NCBI GenBank assembly: GCA_904420565.1 | Contig: CAJFVV010000056.1 | Coordinates: 1 to 47,111 of the forward strand | DNA: 47,111 bases | From: Candidatus Pseudoscillospira faecavium | GTDB lineage: Bacteria > Bacillota > Clostridia > Oscillospirales > Oscillospiraceae | Direction: 5' to 3' | Shown: piece after piece, positions 7,636-15,431 of the stretch | Numbering within the stretch: position 1 is the stretch's first letter | How the letters are laid out: each line of letters starts with the position of its first letter | Made by a program: the position numbers and the translations under genes | Notes under the pieces: model-generated | The model's input: the letters and a program-made list of their open reading frames with translations, nothing else | Databases searched by the model: none | Told to the model about the DNA's origin: nothing

Positions 7636-7679
7636 ATCATAAACGCTTTCCTGCTTAAAAACCAAGCGGGAAAGCGTTT
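7636..7679 (-). promoter_or_regulatory. Promoter inside an inverted repeat
   Basis: Minus-strand TTGGTT (7665-7660), 18-base spacer, TATGAT (7641-7636). Arms AAACGCTTTCC (7641-7651) and GGAAAGCGTTT (7669-7679) are exact inverted copies around the promoter. Each arm resembles a CcpA/LacI-type catabolite site. The right end is followed on the plus strand by six T residues, so a terminator role is an alternative. Confidence 0.5.
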
Positions 7680-7737
7680 AAAGATTTTTTAAGGCGGCTG
7701 CTTTAGCTATGTGAAAACAGCTGTTTGTTGTTTGTGG

Positions 7738-7780
7738 AAAAACAGCCTTTTTGCCCGGAAGCAAAAGAAAGGCTGTTTTT
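7738..7780 (-). terminator. Bidirectional terminator after the duplicated-domain lipoprotein
   Basis: AAAAACAGCCTTT (7738-7750) and AAAGGCTGTTTTT (7768-7780) are perfect inverted arms with A- and T-runs at both ends; it lies 15 bases past the stop of the minus-strand lipoprotein. Confidence 0.8.
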
Positions 7781-7794
7781 CATAGTGCGCAGGA

Positions 7795-8508
7795 TTATGT
7801 GCTGGGCTGCAAAAGCAATTTCACACCGGAAACATTCAGCGTTGTTCCTTCCGGGAGTTCCACATTGTCATAGGATGGATCGCAGTAACCAAATCCCTCG
7901 GAAATGCGCCAGGTGGTGCCCATTACGGCGCTGATACCGTTGCCGTTCATATTGCTGCTTTCCACATTGCCGACACCATCCAGAGCGGTGAAATCATATG
8001 TGCCGGCAGGGAAGTCCGTTCCAGCTGTATATTGACCGGCTTCCAGGGTAATATCCTCTGTAATTTCCTGGTTGCGCGGCTGCAGAGGGGAGGGGTCGGC
8101 ATTGTTGCAGGTCATGCGCAGGTTTACACCGCCGCGCAAAGACAAAACCGTACCTGCAGGCAGATCAATTTGTTCTGCAGTTTGCCGGTATTGGTTCTGC
8201 CCGTCTGTATTATGTTCCACAGTGCCCATGGCCAGATTGATCGAGCCGTTGCTGCTGCTGACATTGCCGGACCAGGCGATGGCCTCGAGATCATAGGTGC
8301 CGGCAGGGAAATCAATGCCGGCAGTGTAGTGGCCGCTGGTCAGGCGAATGGTGGTGCTGGAGGAATTTGTATCTGTTCCCTGCGAAGAAGTGGTGCTGCT
8401 GTCAGTGCTGTCGGTGCTGCTTCCTGAATCCGGAGCAGGAGCGCAGGCAGCAAGGGAAAGGCACAGTGCGGCGCTCAGGAATAGAGCGCTCCATAAACGA
8501 TTTTTCAT
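7795..8508 (-). CDS. Lipoprotein with two tandem copies of a YTAGxDFPAGTYD domain
   Basis: A 237-residue lipoprotein: signal MKNRLWSALFLSAALCLSLA, lipid cysteine in LAAC, then a Ser/Thr/Asp linker (about residues 22-55). Two homologous domains of about 80-90 residues follow. Copy 1 contains LTSGHYTAGIDFPAGTYDLEA, then GNVSSSN, AMGT and LPAGTVLSLRGGVNLRM; copy 2 contains LEAGQYTAGTDFPAGTYDFT, then GNVESSN, VMGT and LPEGTTLNVSGVKLLL. The internal duplication is clear from this alignment. Similar repeats occur in cell-surface proteins of Gram-positive bacteria, but the function is not known. ATG at 8508 follows AAAGGA; promoter at 8671-8699. Probably a single-gene unit. Confidence 0.75.
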   Translation of the reverse strand: MKNRLWSALFLSAALCLSLAACAPAPDSGSSTDSTDSSTTSSQGTDTNSSSTTIRLTSGHYTAGIDFPAGTYDLEAIAWSGNVSSSNGSINLAMGTVEHNTDGQNQYRQTAEQIDLPAGTVLSLRGGVNLRMTCNNADPSPLQPRNQEITEDITLEAGQYTAGTDFPAGTYDFTALDGVGNVESSNMNGNGISAVMGTTWRISEGFGYCDPSYDNVELPEGTTLNVSGVKLLLQPST

Positions 8509-8670
8509 AGTAAGAATCCTTTCCGCCGGGTGTTCTTGGTGTGGGTGCAGGGTCGCAAGACACACATAACGGCTGGGAAATAGCCGCTGTGCAGCTTAAA
8601 ACAGAAAGACAAGGGGAAATCAACACTGAATAAGAAGCTGCAATCTGCACGGCGAAAGATAGTTTTCTAT

Positions 8671-8699
8671 ACTATAATAGATTTTGATGTTTTTTGCAA
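8671..8699 (-). promoter_or_regulatory. Promoter of the duplicated-domain lipoprotein
   Basis: Minus-strand TTGCAA (8699-8694), 17-base spacer, TATAGT (8676-8671). The leader would be about 155 bases long. Confidence 0.55.
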
Positions 8700-8735
8700 C
8701 TGTGTTTCTCTGCGGCTGACAGGTCCGCACAGTGG

Positions 8736-8773
8736 AAAAAGCAGCGGAAAACAATTTGTTTCCGCTGCTTTTT
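8736..8773 (-). terminator. Terminator of the asp23-fakA operon
   Basis: AAAAAGCAGCGGAAA (8736-8750) and TTTCCGCTGCTTTTT (8759-8773) form a perfect hairpin just past the fakA stop; U-run on either strand. Confidence 0.85.
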
Positions 8774-8778
8774 TGAAT

Positions 8779-10473
8779 TTATTCAATGGAAATAATGTAA
8801 TAATATACAGGCTGACCGCCGGGGATCAGAGAAACCTCTGCTTCCGGGCAGGCAGCAGAGAAAATTTCCTGCGCTTTCTGTGCCGCTTCTTCCGAGACAT
8901 CGCTGCCATAGAACATGGTAATAAATTCCGCATCCTGTTCTTTTGCAGATTCAGCCAGCTTTGAAAGCAGAGCGGCGATATCGGTGTCGCTGCCGAACAG
9001 GTCATGCTCTTTCAGCGCCAGATATTCGCCCGCCTTGATGGCAAATCCATCGATATCTGAATCTCGGGCTGCATAAGTGATTTGTGCCGTTGTGACGCGC
9101 TGAATGGCTTCATTCATTGCTTCGGCAATCTCGTCGGTTTCCGATTCAACATCCACGGCAAGCATGGCAGCCATGCCCTGGGGAACACTGGCGGTGGGGA
9201 TCACAACGATTTCTTTTTCAGACAAATCCTGGCACTGCTGTGCTGCCATAATGATATTCTTATTGTTCGGCAGCACAAAAACCACTTCAGAGGGCGTCTG
9301 ATTAATGACTTTCAAAATGCTCTCGGTGGAGGGATTCATAGTCTGGCCGCCGCTGATGATGCCGTCACAGCCGAGGTCTTTAAATACGCTGGCAATTCCG
9401 TCGCCGGCACAGACAGAGATGAATCCGTATTTTTTCTCCGGTGCTGCAACGACGTCCTCTTCCGGAGCCTGTGCACTGTGTTCCAGTTCTGCTTCAATCT
9501 GATCCAGATCATCGGTGCTCTGTACATGACGGCCTGCAGCGAGATCATCGTGCTGGGTACGCATATTTTCGATTTTTGCCAGCTCGAGCGTGCCGTATTT
9601 TTGGGATTCATTCAGCGCATCACCGGGAATGTTGGTATGCACATGCACCTTGAAGGACTCATCATCTTCGCCAATGACCAAGCTGTCTCCAATGCTGTTG
9701 AGATAAGCGCGGAGCGGGTTGAGATCCACATTTTCGGATTTTTTGCGCACAATATACACTGTATCGAAAGCAAAAGTGATTTCGCTGGTGTCGAATACTT
9801 CAAAATCAGCTTTATCCTGCACTTTGGCGGGTTCGTCTTCGCCAGTTTCCGGCATTTCCTCACCCCGCAGGCAGGAGAGCATGCCGCCCAGGATAATCAA
9901 AAATCCTTTGCCGCCGGCATCCACAACGCCGGCCTTTTTCAGCACAGGGTTTTGGTTGATGGTATCAGCCAGAGCGGCATAGCCTTCTTTAATGGCTTCA
10001 TCCAGCACATATTCAGCGGAGTTTTGCTCTGTGGCGGCCTCCACAGCCCGTTTGGCTGCCAGGCGGGAAACTGTCAGCACTGTGCCTTCTGCAGGCTTCA
10101 TCACAGCGCTGTATGCAGAGGCAACGCCTTCCTGCAGCGCATTGGCCAGAGAAACACCATCCATGGAATTCTGGCCTTTCAAACTGCGGGAAATGCCGCG
10201 GAACAGCAGCGACAAGATAACGCCGGAATTGCCCCGGGCTCCGCGCAGCAGGGCGCTGGCGGTGATTTTGGCAGCTTCGTCCACAGACGGGGGATTTTTC
10301 TTGCGCAGTTCGGCGGCAGCATTGCCGATGGTCAGGCTCATGTTGGTGCCTGTATCGCCGTCGGGTACAGGAAACACGTTCAAATCATTGATGCTTTGCT
10401 TTTGCTGGGAGATGCATGCAGAGCCAAACAGCACCATCTCCTTGAATAGAACACCGTCTATTTTATCTTTCAC
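8779..10473 (-). CDS. fakA: FakA-like DAK2-domain protein (fatty acid kinase type)
   Basis: A 564-residue protein of the YloV/FakA family. The N-terminal DhaL-like kinase domain holds LNVFPVPDGDTGTNMSLT (about residues 29-46; the aspartates bind Mg-ATP) and RGARGNSGVILSLLFRG. A middle domain follows, then a DegV-like C-terminal part with GGQTMNPST and VFVLPNNKNIIMAA. FakA phosphorylates fatty acids held by a FakB (DegV) partner, feeding exogenous fatty acids to phospholipid synthesis. No fakB lies nearby. It follows the Asp23-like gene by 36 bases, the usual order in Firmicutes, with recG downstream in many genomes and upstream on the same strand here. ATG with AAGGAAGGTCC upstream. Confidence 0.9.
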   Translation of the reverse strand: MKDKIDGVLFKEMVLFGSACISQQKQSINDLNVFPVPDGDTGTNMSLTIGNAAAELRKKNPPSVDEAAKITASALLRGARGNSGVILSLLFRGISRSLKGQNSMDGVSLANALQEGVASAYSAVMKPAEGTVLTVSRLAAKRAVEAATEQNSAEYVLDEAIKEGYAALADTINQNPVLKKAGVVDAGGKGFLIILGGMLSCLRGEEMPETGEDEPAKVQDKADFEVFDTSEITFAFDTVYIVRKKSENVDLNPLRAYLNSIGDSLVIGEDDESFKVHVHTNIPGDALNESQKYGTLELAKIENMRTQHDDLAAGRHVQSTDDLDQIEAELEHSAQAPEEDVVAAPEKKYGFISVCAGDGIASVFKDLGCDGIISGGQTMNPSTESILKVINQTPSEVVFVLPNNKNIIMAAQQCQDLSEKEIVVIPTASVPQGMAAMLAVDVESETDEIAEAMNEAIQRVTTAQITYAARDSDIDGFAIKAGEYLALKEHDLFGSDTDIAALLSKLAESAKEQDAEFITMFYGSDVSEEAAQKAQEIFSAACPEAEVSLIPGGQPVYYYIISIE

Positions 10474-10509
10474 GGATAGGACCTTCCTTTCAAAGTGATG
10501 ATGCGGGGT

Positions 10510-10860
10510 TTACATTGTGATGGAATCCACGCACACGTCCACAGTGCGCACAATTACGCCGGTATTCTGCTGAACGACATAACGCACTTCGTTCATGATG
10601 GAGCGGCACACTGCGGTGACATTCACACCGTGTTCCACAATAATGTGAAGCTCGATGGAAATTGTGTTGTCCTCGTTATAGGTGATTTTTACACCTTTGC
10701 TCATAGCTTCATGACGCAGCAGGTGCACCAACCCATCGGTCATGGAGCGATATGCCATGCCCTTTACGCCAAAGCAATTTGTGGCGGCTGCGCCCGTGAT
10801 GTTGCTGAACACTGCGCTGCTGATGATGATTTCGCCTTTGTCCGACTGCATCTTTATCAT
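10510..10860 (-). CDS. Asp23/Gls24 family protein (YloU-like)
   Basis: A 116-residue protein of the Asp23/Gls24 family: IIISSAVFSNITGAAATNCFGVKGMA, then GVKITYNEDNTISIELHIIVEHGVNV and the C-terminal VDVCVDSI. Members are small envelope- or stress-associated proteins; the YloU type is constantly found in front of yloV/fakA. The start is ATG at 10860, with AAAGGACGG 8-12 bases upstream; an in-frame TTG at 10896 has no such support. The gene lies behind a leader of about 130 bases with three hairpins. A divergent promoter serves the small membrane protein. The family is secure, the function is not. Confidence 0.88.
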   Translation of the reverse strand: MIKMQSDKGEIIISSAVFSNITGAAATNCFGVKGMAYRSMTDGLVHLLRHEAMSKGVKITYNEDNTISIELHIIVEHGVNVTAVCRSIMNEVRYVVQQNTGVIVRTVDVCVDSITM

Positions 10861-10900
10861 AGGGGGACCGTCCTTTCGTTTCAAAACTCGATCCAAAGCC

Positions 10901-10973
10901 GTATCAATACTGATACCCGCCCGGAAAAGCCGGGGCGGCGCTTAAGCTCGGCCCCGGTTCATATCTTCCGGGG
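10901..10973 (-). ncRNA. Structured 5' leader of asp23-fakA (three consecutive hairpins)
   Basis: Three inverted repeats lie between the promoter and the Asp23 start: GTATCA/TGATAC (10901-10916), CCGCCCGG/CCGGGGCGG with one bulge (about 10917-10938), and CCCCGG/CCGGGG (10952-10973). None has a U-run, so it is a structured leader rather than an evident attenuator. Confidence 0.4.
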
Positions 10974-10990
10974 TCAAAATAATATTCTAT

Positions 10991-11019
10991 ATTATACAGT
11001 AAACTTTGTGAAAGAACAA
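10991..11019 (-). promoter_or_regulatory. Promoter of asp23-fakA
   Basis: Minus-strand TTGTTC (11019-11014), 17-base spacer, perfect TATAAT (10996-10991). Confidence 0.7.
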
Positions 11020-11053
11020 GGGGAAGGTATTGGGATATTTTTCAAAAAGAATA

Positions 11054-11082
11054 TTGTATTTTGAGCGGAAAGAGTGTAAAAT
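11054..11082 (+). promoter_or_regulatory. Promoter of the small membrane protein gene
   Basis: TTGTAT (11054-11059), 17-base spacer, TAAAAT (11077-11082), about 45 bases before the ATG. Divergent from the asp23 promoter. Confidence 0.65.
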
Positions 11083-11128
11083 AAACAATCATAGAATTTG
11101 CCACTACACAAAGATGGAGGGAACGGAT

Positions 11129-11350
11129 ATGGCGCGTGAATGGAAAGATTTGATGAAAATCTTGGCTGTCCTGGTGGCCTTGGCCGGCGTGATTGTCGCC
11201 GGTGTGCTTTTGATCGTGAAATATAAAGAGGAGATCGGCGATTTTCTGGCCGAGCTGAAGATGAAATGTCCCTGTGCCCGCCGTGAAGAGGACGATTATG
11301 CCGATGAAGAATTGAACTGTATCTGCAATATGGATGATCTGGCAGAATAA
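11129..11350 (+). CDS. Short single-helix membrane protein
   Basis: A 73-residue protein: a cytoplasmic start MAREWKDLMK, one membrane helix ILAVLVALAGVIVAGVLLIV (about 11-30), then a polar tail with cysteines (KMKCPCARREEDD and ELNCICNMDDLAE). The two CxC pairs could bind a metal, but that is only a guess. ATG at 11129 is supported by GGAGGG with 8 bases spacing and a good promoter; an upstream start at 11030 would lie within the promoter. A terminator follows directly, so it is monocistronic. In many related genomes rpmB diverges from asp23 at this place; here this gene takes the position. Family not recognised. Confidence 0.7.
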   Translation: MAREWKDLMKILAVLVALAGVIVAGVLLIVKYKEEIGDFLAELKMKCPCARREEDDYADEELNCICNMDDLAE

Positions 11351-11366
11351 GGTATTGTGTTGTATA

Positions 11367-11410
11367 GAAAAGCGTTCCGTTTCCCGGAAAGGAAACGGAA
11401 CGCTTTTTTC
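11367..11410. terminator. Bidirectional terminator between the small membrane protein and recG
   Basis: AAAAGCGTTCCGTTTCC and GGAAACGGAACGCTTTT form a perfect 17-bp stem with a 6-base loop and T/A runs at the ends; serves convergent genes. Confidence 0.9.
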
Positions 11411-11414
11411 ACCA

Positions 11415-13493
11415 TCAGTTCAGTCCATCGCCGGTTGTTTCAAAAAGCTGCCGAATTTTTTGGGCGAGGAGCTGGTGTTCCGGATGTGTCAGCTCTGGAT
11501 CGGCGCGGAGCATATTGTCAGCTGCCAGGCGGGCCTGGTGCATCAGTTCGATGTCGCAGTGCAGATCGGCCACTTTCAAATCCGGCAGGCCGTGCTGGCG
11601 GTGCCCGAAAAAGTCCCCGGGGCCGCGCAGTTCCAAATCCTCCTGGGCGATTTTGAAACCGTCGTTGGTTTCTGTCATAACCCGCAGGCGTTTTTTGGTA
11701 TCCTCGCCGGGAGCGTCGGAAAAGAGAATACAATAAGATTTGTGAACGCCGCGGCCCACGCGGCCGCGCAGCTGATGCAGCTGTGACAGACCGAATTGCT
11801 CGGCATTCTCCACCACCATGATGGTGGCGTTGGGGACGTCTACGCCCACTTCGACAACGGTGGTGGAAACAAGAATATCAGTTTCACCAGCGGAAAAGGC
11901 AGCCATGACGGCTTCTTTTTCCGCTGCTTTCATTTTGCCGTGGACGCAGGCGATGCGCAGATCCGGGAATATCTCAGTGCTCAGTTTGGCAGTGTAATCC
12001 GTCACGGCCTTTTTTTCATTGGGCAGCAGATTGTCACCGCCTACCAGGGGGCAAACGATATAAACCTGCCGCCCTTGGGCAACATGCTTGCGGATAAACT
12101 GAAACACCCGGCTGTGATAACTGTTTGGAACAAAAAAGGTGTCCACTTTCTGCCGGCCGGGGGGCAGTTCGTCAATGACGGAAACATCCAAATCGCCGTA
12201 AATAATTAAGGCCAGCGTGCGGGGAATCGGTGTAGCGGACATCACTAAAATGTGGGGATTTTCCGCTTTGGCAGACAGGGCGGAACGCTGGGCAACACCG
12301 AAGCGGTGCTGCTCATCGGCAATGACCAGACCAAGGGAAGAGAAAGCAACATCTTTTGCGATCAATGCCTGAGTGCCGACAACAAAGTCCAACTCGCCTG
12401 TTGCAAGCTGTTCGTGAATGTGTTTTTTTTCTTTGGCGCGCAGTGACCCGGTCAGCTGCGCGCAGCGCACGCCAAGCCCCTCCAGAAGTGGTGCTAAGGA
12501 ACGGTAATGCTGTTGGGCCAGAAGCTCGGTGGGGGCCATCATGGCGGCCTGGTATCCATTTTTAACGGCAAAATAAATGCAGGCAGCGGCCACCATGGTT
12601 TTGCCGGACCCCACATCGCCCTGGCACAGGCGGTTCATGGGCCGCGTGCCGCACATGTCCTCTGTGGCAGCGTCAATGGCCCGGCGCTGGGCGCCGGTGA
12701 GGGAGAAGGGCAAGGCTTCATAAAAGGGCGCCATGGCAATGTGCCGGCAGGCGGGACCGGACAAAACCGTTCTGCGCCGACGCAGCAGCTGCAGACCAGA
12801 GCATAGGAGAAAGAGTTCTTCAAAGGTCAGTCGCCGCCGCGCAATGGCCAGCGCTTCAAAGGATTCCGGGAAATGAATGTTTTCGTAGGCAAATCCAATG
12901 TGACACAGTTTATATTTTATTCGGATTTCATCCGGGAGCACATCGGGCAAAATTTCTTCGCAGGCATCCAGTCCCTGGCGCACGGCGCGGTGCAGTACGG
13001 ATTGGGTGATGCCGGCAGTCAGGGGATAGACGGGCATAATCCGTCCCGTGATTTGTCCAGCCCCTTCTTTTTCAAACAAAGGGTTGACCATCTGCTTGCG
13101 CAGCAGGGTTCCCTCGGCTTTTCCGAAAAATACATAGCTCTCACCTGGGATCAAAGCATTTTTCAGATAAGTCTGGTTAAAAAAGGTCAAAAACAGGGCT
13201 GCGGTGTTGTCTACCACTTTTACCTTCAGCAAATCCATGCCTTTGCGGATGTGGGAGACGACAGGAGCGGCAGCTACCATGGCTTGCACGCAGGCGCTTT
13301 CACCGATGGTCAGGCCGTCAATAGTGCGGATTTCAGAGCGATCTTCCCAGGCGCGGGGAAAGTAGGAGATCAGGCTCTGCAGGTCGGTAATGCCCAGCTT
13401 TGCAAGGGATTTGGCCCGGGCTTCGCCGATTCCCTTGATATAGCGTATATCTGTATGCAGATTGGTCGTGACGGTCACCTCTCCTTCTGCCAT
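11415..13493 (-). CDS. recG: ATP-dependent DNA helicase RecG
   Basis: About 692 residues, normal for RecG. The N-terminal wedge region contains YIKGIGEARAKSLAKLGI (helix-hairpin-helix) and the OB-like part. The helicase motor has Walker A GDVGSGKTMVAAA, the DEQH box variant IADEQHRFG typical of RecG, and motif VI QLRGRVGRGVHKSYC. RecG remodels stalled replication forks and branch-migrates Holliday junctions. The start is uncertain: ATG at 13493 or 13502 is in frame but lacks a good ribosome site, while AGAAGGAG lies just inside the frame without a standard start codon at the usual distance (a GTG is only two bases away). Possible promoter TTGTAT-17-TAAACT at 13535-13507, which would favour a start at or after 13493. 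Confidence 0.92.
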   Translation of the reverse strand: MAEGEVTVTTNLHTDIRYIKGIGEARAKSLAKLGITDLQSLISYFPRAWEDRSEIRTIDGLTIGESACVQAMVAAAPVVSHIRKGMDLLKVKVVDNTAALFLTFFNQTYLKNALIPGESYVFFGKAEGTLLRKQMVNPLFEKEGAGQITGRIMPVYPLTAGITQSVLHRAVRQGLDACEEILPDVLPDEIRIKYKLCHIGFAYENIHFPESFEALAIARRRLTFEELFLLCSGLQLLRRRRTVLSGPACRHIAMAPFYEALPFSLTGAQRRAIDAATEDMCGTRPMNRLCQGDVGSGKTMVAAACIYFAVKNGYQAAMMAPTELLAQQHYRSLAPLLEGLGVRCAQLTGSLRAKEKKHIHEQLATGELDFVVGTQALIAKDVAFSSLGLVIADEQHRFGVAQRSALSAKAENPHILVMSATPIPRTLALIIYGDLDVSVIDELPPGRQKVDTFFVPNSYHSRVFQFIRKHVAQGRQVYIVCPLVGGDNLLPNEKKAVTDYTAKLSTEIFPDLRIACVHGKMKAAEKEAVMAAFSAGETDILVSTTVVEVGVDVPNATIMVVENAEQFGLSQLHQLRGRVGRGVHKSYCILFSDAPGEDTKKRLRVMTETNDGFKIAQEDLELRGPGDFFGHRQHGLPDLKVADLHCDIELMHQARLAADNMLRADPELTHPEHQLLAQKIRQLFETTGDGLN

Positions 13494-13567
13494 CCATTTC
13501 ATATCCAGTTTACCATAAAGCGAATGTGAATACAAGGAACGTACCCTGCGGGAAAGCAGACATCTGG

Positions 13568-13615
13568 AAAAAACGTTTCGCCCCTTCTTATGGAAGGGGC
13601 GAAACGCTTTTTTTT
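13568..13615 (-). terminator. Terminator after the aldo/keto reductase
   Basis: CGTTTCGCCCCTTC (13574-13587) and GAAGGGGCGAAACG (13593-13606) pair perfectly; runs of T on both strands. Lies past the reductase stop and before recG's upstream region. Confidence 0.85.
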
Positions 13616-13638
13616 AAAGCTGCACTGAGGGAATGCGG

Positions 13639-14766
13639 TCAGGCTTTCAGCTTTTCCGCAAAATCGGCCAGAGCCTCGGATATTTTGATTTGCTGGGGAC
13701 AAACCGCTTCGCAGCTCCTGCAGCCGATGCAGGCTTCCGGCCGCTTTTCCTGGGGGAGAGTCTGCAGCACCATGGGAGCCAGGAAGCCGCCGCCGGTAAA
13801 GGAGTGTTCATTGTAAAGTCCAAGCAGCCTGGGAATATCCAGACCCTGGGGACAGTGGCTGGTGCAATAATGGCAGGATGTGCAGGGCAGCCCGCCGGTC
13901 ATGCTGCGGGCCATGGCAAGCAGGGTGTCCATCTCCTGCTCCTGCAGCGGCTGTTCTGTTTCATAAATATGCAGATTATCCTGCAGTTGGGTGAGATTGG
14001 ACATGCCGGAAAGGGTGACCACTACGCCGGGAACGGTCTGCAGGAAACGGAAGGCCCAACCAATCGGCGTTTCTTCTGGACGCATGCTTTTGAGCACCTC
14101 CACCTCTTCCTTGCGCAGTGCGGCCAGCCGGCCGCCCCGCAGCGGTTCCATGACCCAGATGGGGATTTGAAGCTCGTTGAGCAGTTTCACTTTTTCTTTG
14201 GCATTTTGAAATTCATAGTCCAGATAATTGATCTGGACCTGACAAAATTCCATGGCAGGGCCATAAACATCCAAAAACCGTTTCAGCACATCATAGCTGC
14301 CATGAATGGAGAAACCCAGATGGCGAATACGACCTGCTTCCTTTTGCGCAGTGAGATAGGCATAGATGCCGTGCTTTTCGTCCAAATAAGCATCGATATT
14401 CATTTCACAGACATTGTGGATCAAATAAAAATCAAAATACTCAACGCCGCATTTCTGAAGCTGTTTCTCAAAAATCTCTTCCACTTTATCCATGTTGGAC
14501 AGATCATAGCCGGGGAATTTAGAGGCCAGATAAAAGCTGTCCCGGGGATATTTTTTCAAAATCCGGCCCATAACAAGCTCCGAATTGCCGCCGTGATATC
14601 CCCAGGCTGTATCGTAGTAATTGATGCCATGGGACATGGCATAGTCCACCATTTCTGCGGCTGCTGCCTCGTCGATTTTTGTGTCATCGCCGTCTGTGGT
14701 AGGCAGGCGCATGGCGCCGAAGCCCAGGGCAGACAACTGCAGCCCCTGAAACTCTTTATAAATCAT
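13639..14766 (-). CDS. Aldo/keto reductase with C-terminal 4Fe-4S ferredoxin domain
   Basis: A 375-residue protein. The TIM-barrel part shows the catalytic residues of the family: YDTAWGYHGG (Asp and Tyr, about residue 50), ASKFPGYD (Lys) and LIHNVCEMN (His). NADPH-type binding segments follow near PIGWAFRFLQT. The last 90 residues carry two cysteine clusters, CTSCHYCTSHCP and CIGCRSCEAVCP, which would bind [4Fe-4S] centres. This two-part form is common in anaerobes and suggests electron transfer to or from ferredoxin-linked partners; the substrate is unknown. ATG at 14766 follows AAAGGGAGG. Minus-strand -10 TATAAT at 14826-14821. A single-gene unit. Confidence 0.9.
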   Translation of the reverse strand: MIYKEFQGLQLSALGFGAMRLPTTDGDDTKIDEAAAAEMVDYAMSHGINYYDTAWGYHGGNSELVMGRILKKYPRDSFYLASKFPGYDLSNMDKVEEIFEKQLQKCGVEYFDFYLIHNVCEMNIDAYLDEKHGIYAYLTAQKEAGRIRHLGFSIHGSYDVLKRFLDVYGPAMEFCQVQINYLDYEFQNAKEKVKLLNELQIPIWVMEPLRGGRLAALRKEEVEVLKSMRPEETPIGWAFRFLQTVPGVVVTLSGMSNLTQLQDNLHIYETEQPLQEQEMDTLLAMARSMTGGLPCTSCHYCTSHCPQGLDIPRLLGLYNEHSFTGGGFLAPMVLQTLPQEKRPEACIGCRSCEAVCPQQIKISEALADFAEKLKA

Positions 14767-14820
14767 GGTTGTTATTTCCTCCCTTTATCTTGTCCATACG
14801 GTTACTTGCTGAGTGGTCTT

Positions 14821-14826
14821 ATTATA
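14821..14826 (-). promoter_or_regulatory. -10 element for the aldo/keto reductase gene
   Basis: Minus-strand TATAAT, preceded by CATG; the -35 (TTCTCC at 17 bases) is weak. About 50 bases before the ATG. Confidence 0.4.
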
Positions 14827-14891
14827 CATGGGATTGCCGCAGTGGAGAATTTCAGAAAAGTTGAAACTGCATAAAGTAAAAGTTCATGCAA

Positions 14892-14923
14892 AATTCCTCC
14901 ACAGGGAACCCTGCGGAGGAATT
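14892..14923 (-). terminator. Terminator of thyA-folA
   Basis: AATTCCTCCACAGGG and CCCTGCGGAGGAATT pair over 15 bases with one mismatch; TTTT follows on the minus strand just past folA. Confidence 0.7.
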
Positions 14924-14926
14924 GTA

Positions 14927-15418
14927 TCATCCTTCGTTGATGTATTCCACATATTGGTAGGAAAGACCGTTGTGTTCCATAAAATCGGATTCCTGGCGGA
15001 TTTTCCACTGGGGATGTTCCTGCAGATCCGGAAAGAAAGAGTCGGCTTCAGGAGCGGCATCCACGCGGGTGATCAGGGCGCGGCGGCAATAAGGCAGAAA
15101 CATTTTGTAGACAGAGGCGCCGCCGATGATGAAAACATCATCCGGGGAGACTGTGGAAAGTTCGATAAGCACATCCTGCATATCGTGACAGACGGTGGCG
15201 CCCTCAACCACCAGGCTGGGATCCCGGGAAAGAACGATATTCGTGCGTTCGGGCAGCGGTTTTCCCCCGGGCAGGGATTTCAGGGTGTTGTGCCCCATCA
15301 CAATGGTTTTTCCAATAGTTAGTGCGCGGAATTGCTTCAAATCATTTGGAATGTGAAACAGCAGCTGGTTGTCCTTGCCGATACCCCAATTGCGGCTGAC
15401 GCATACAATCATATTCAT
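14927..15418 (-). CDS. folA: Dihydrofolate reductase
   Basis: A 163-residue DHFR. Recognisable parts: N-terminal MIVCVSRNWGIGKDNQLLFHIPNDLKQFR with the catalytic acid in PNDL (about residue 28), the NADPH-binding GKTIVMGHNTLKSLPGGKPLPERTN, and DVFIIGGASVYKMFLP. It reduces dihydrofolate, regenerating the cofactor oxidised by thymidylate synthase, whose gene is immediately upstream (13-base gap). ATG at 15418 lies 8-9 bases after AAGGAGGG; the frame stays open upstream but overlaps thyA. A terminator follows. Confidence 0.93.
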   Translation of the reverse strand: MNMIVCVSRNWGIGKDNQLLFHIPNDLKQFRALTIGKTIVMGHNTLKSLPGGKPLPERTNIVLSRDPSLVVEGATVCHDMQDVLIELSTVSPDDVFIIGGASVYKMFLPYCRRALITRVDAAPEADSFFPDLQEHPQWKIRQESDFMEHNGLSYQYVEYINEG

Positions 15419-15431
15419 GGCGCGGCCCTCC

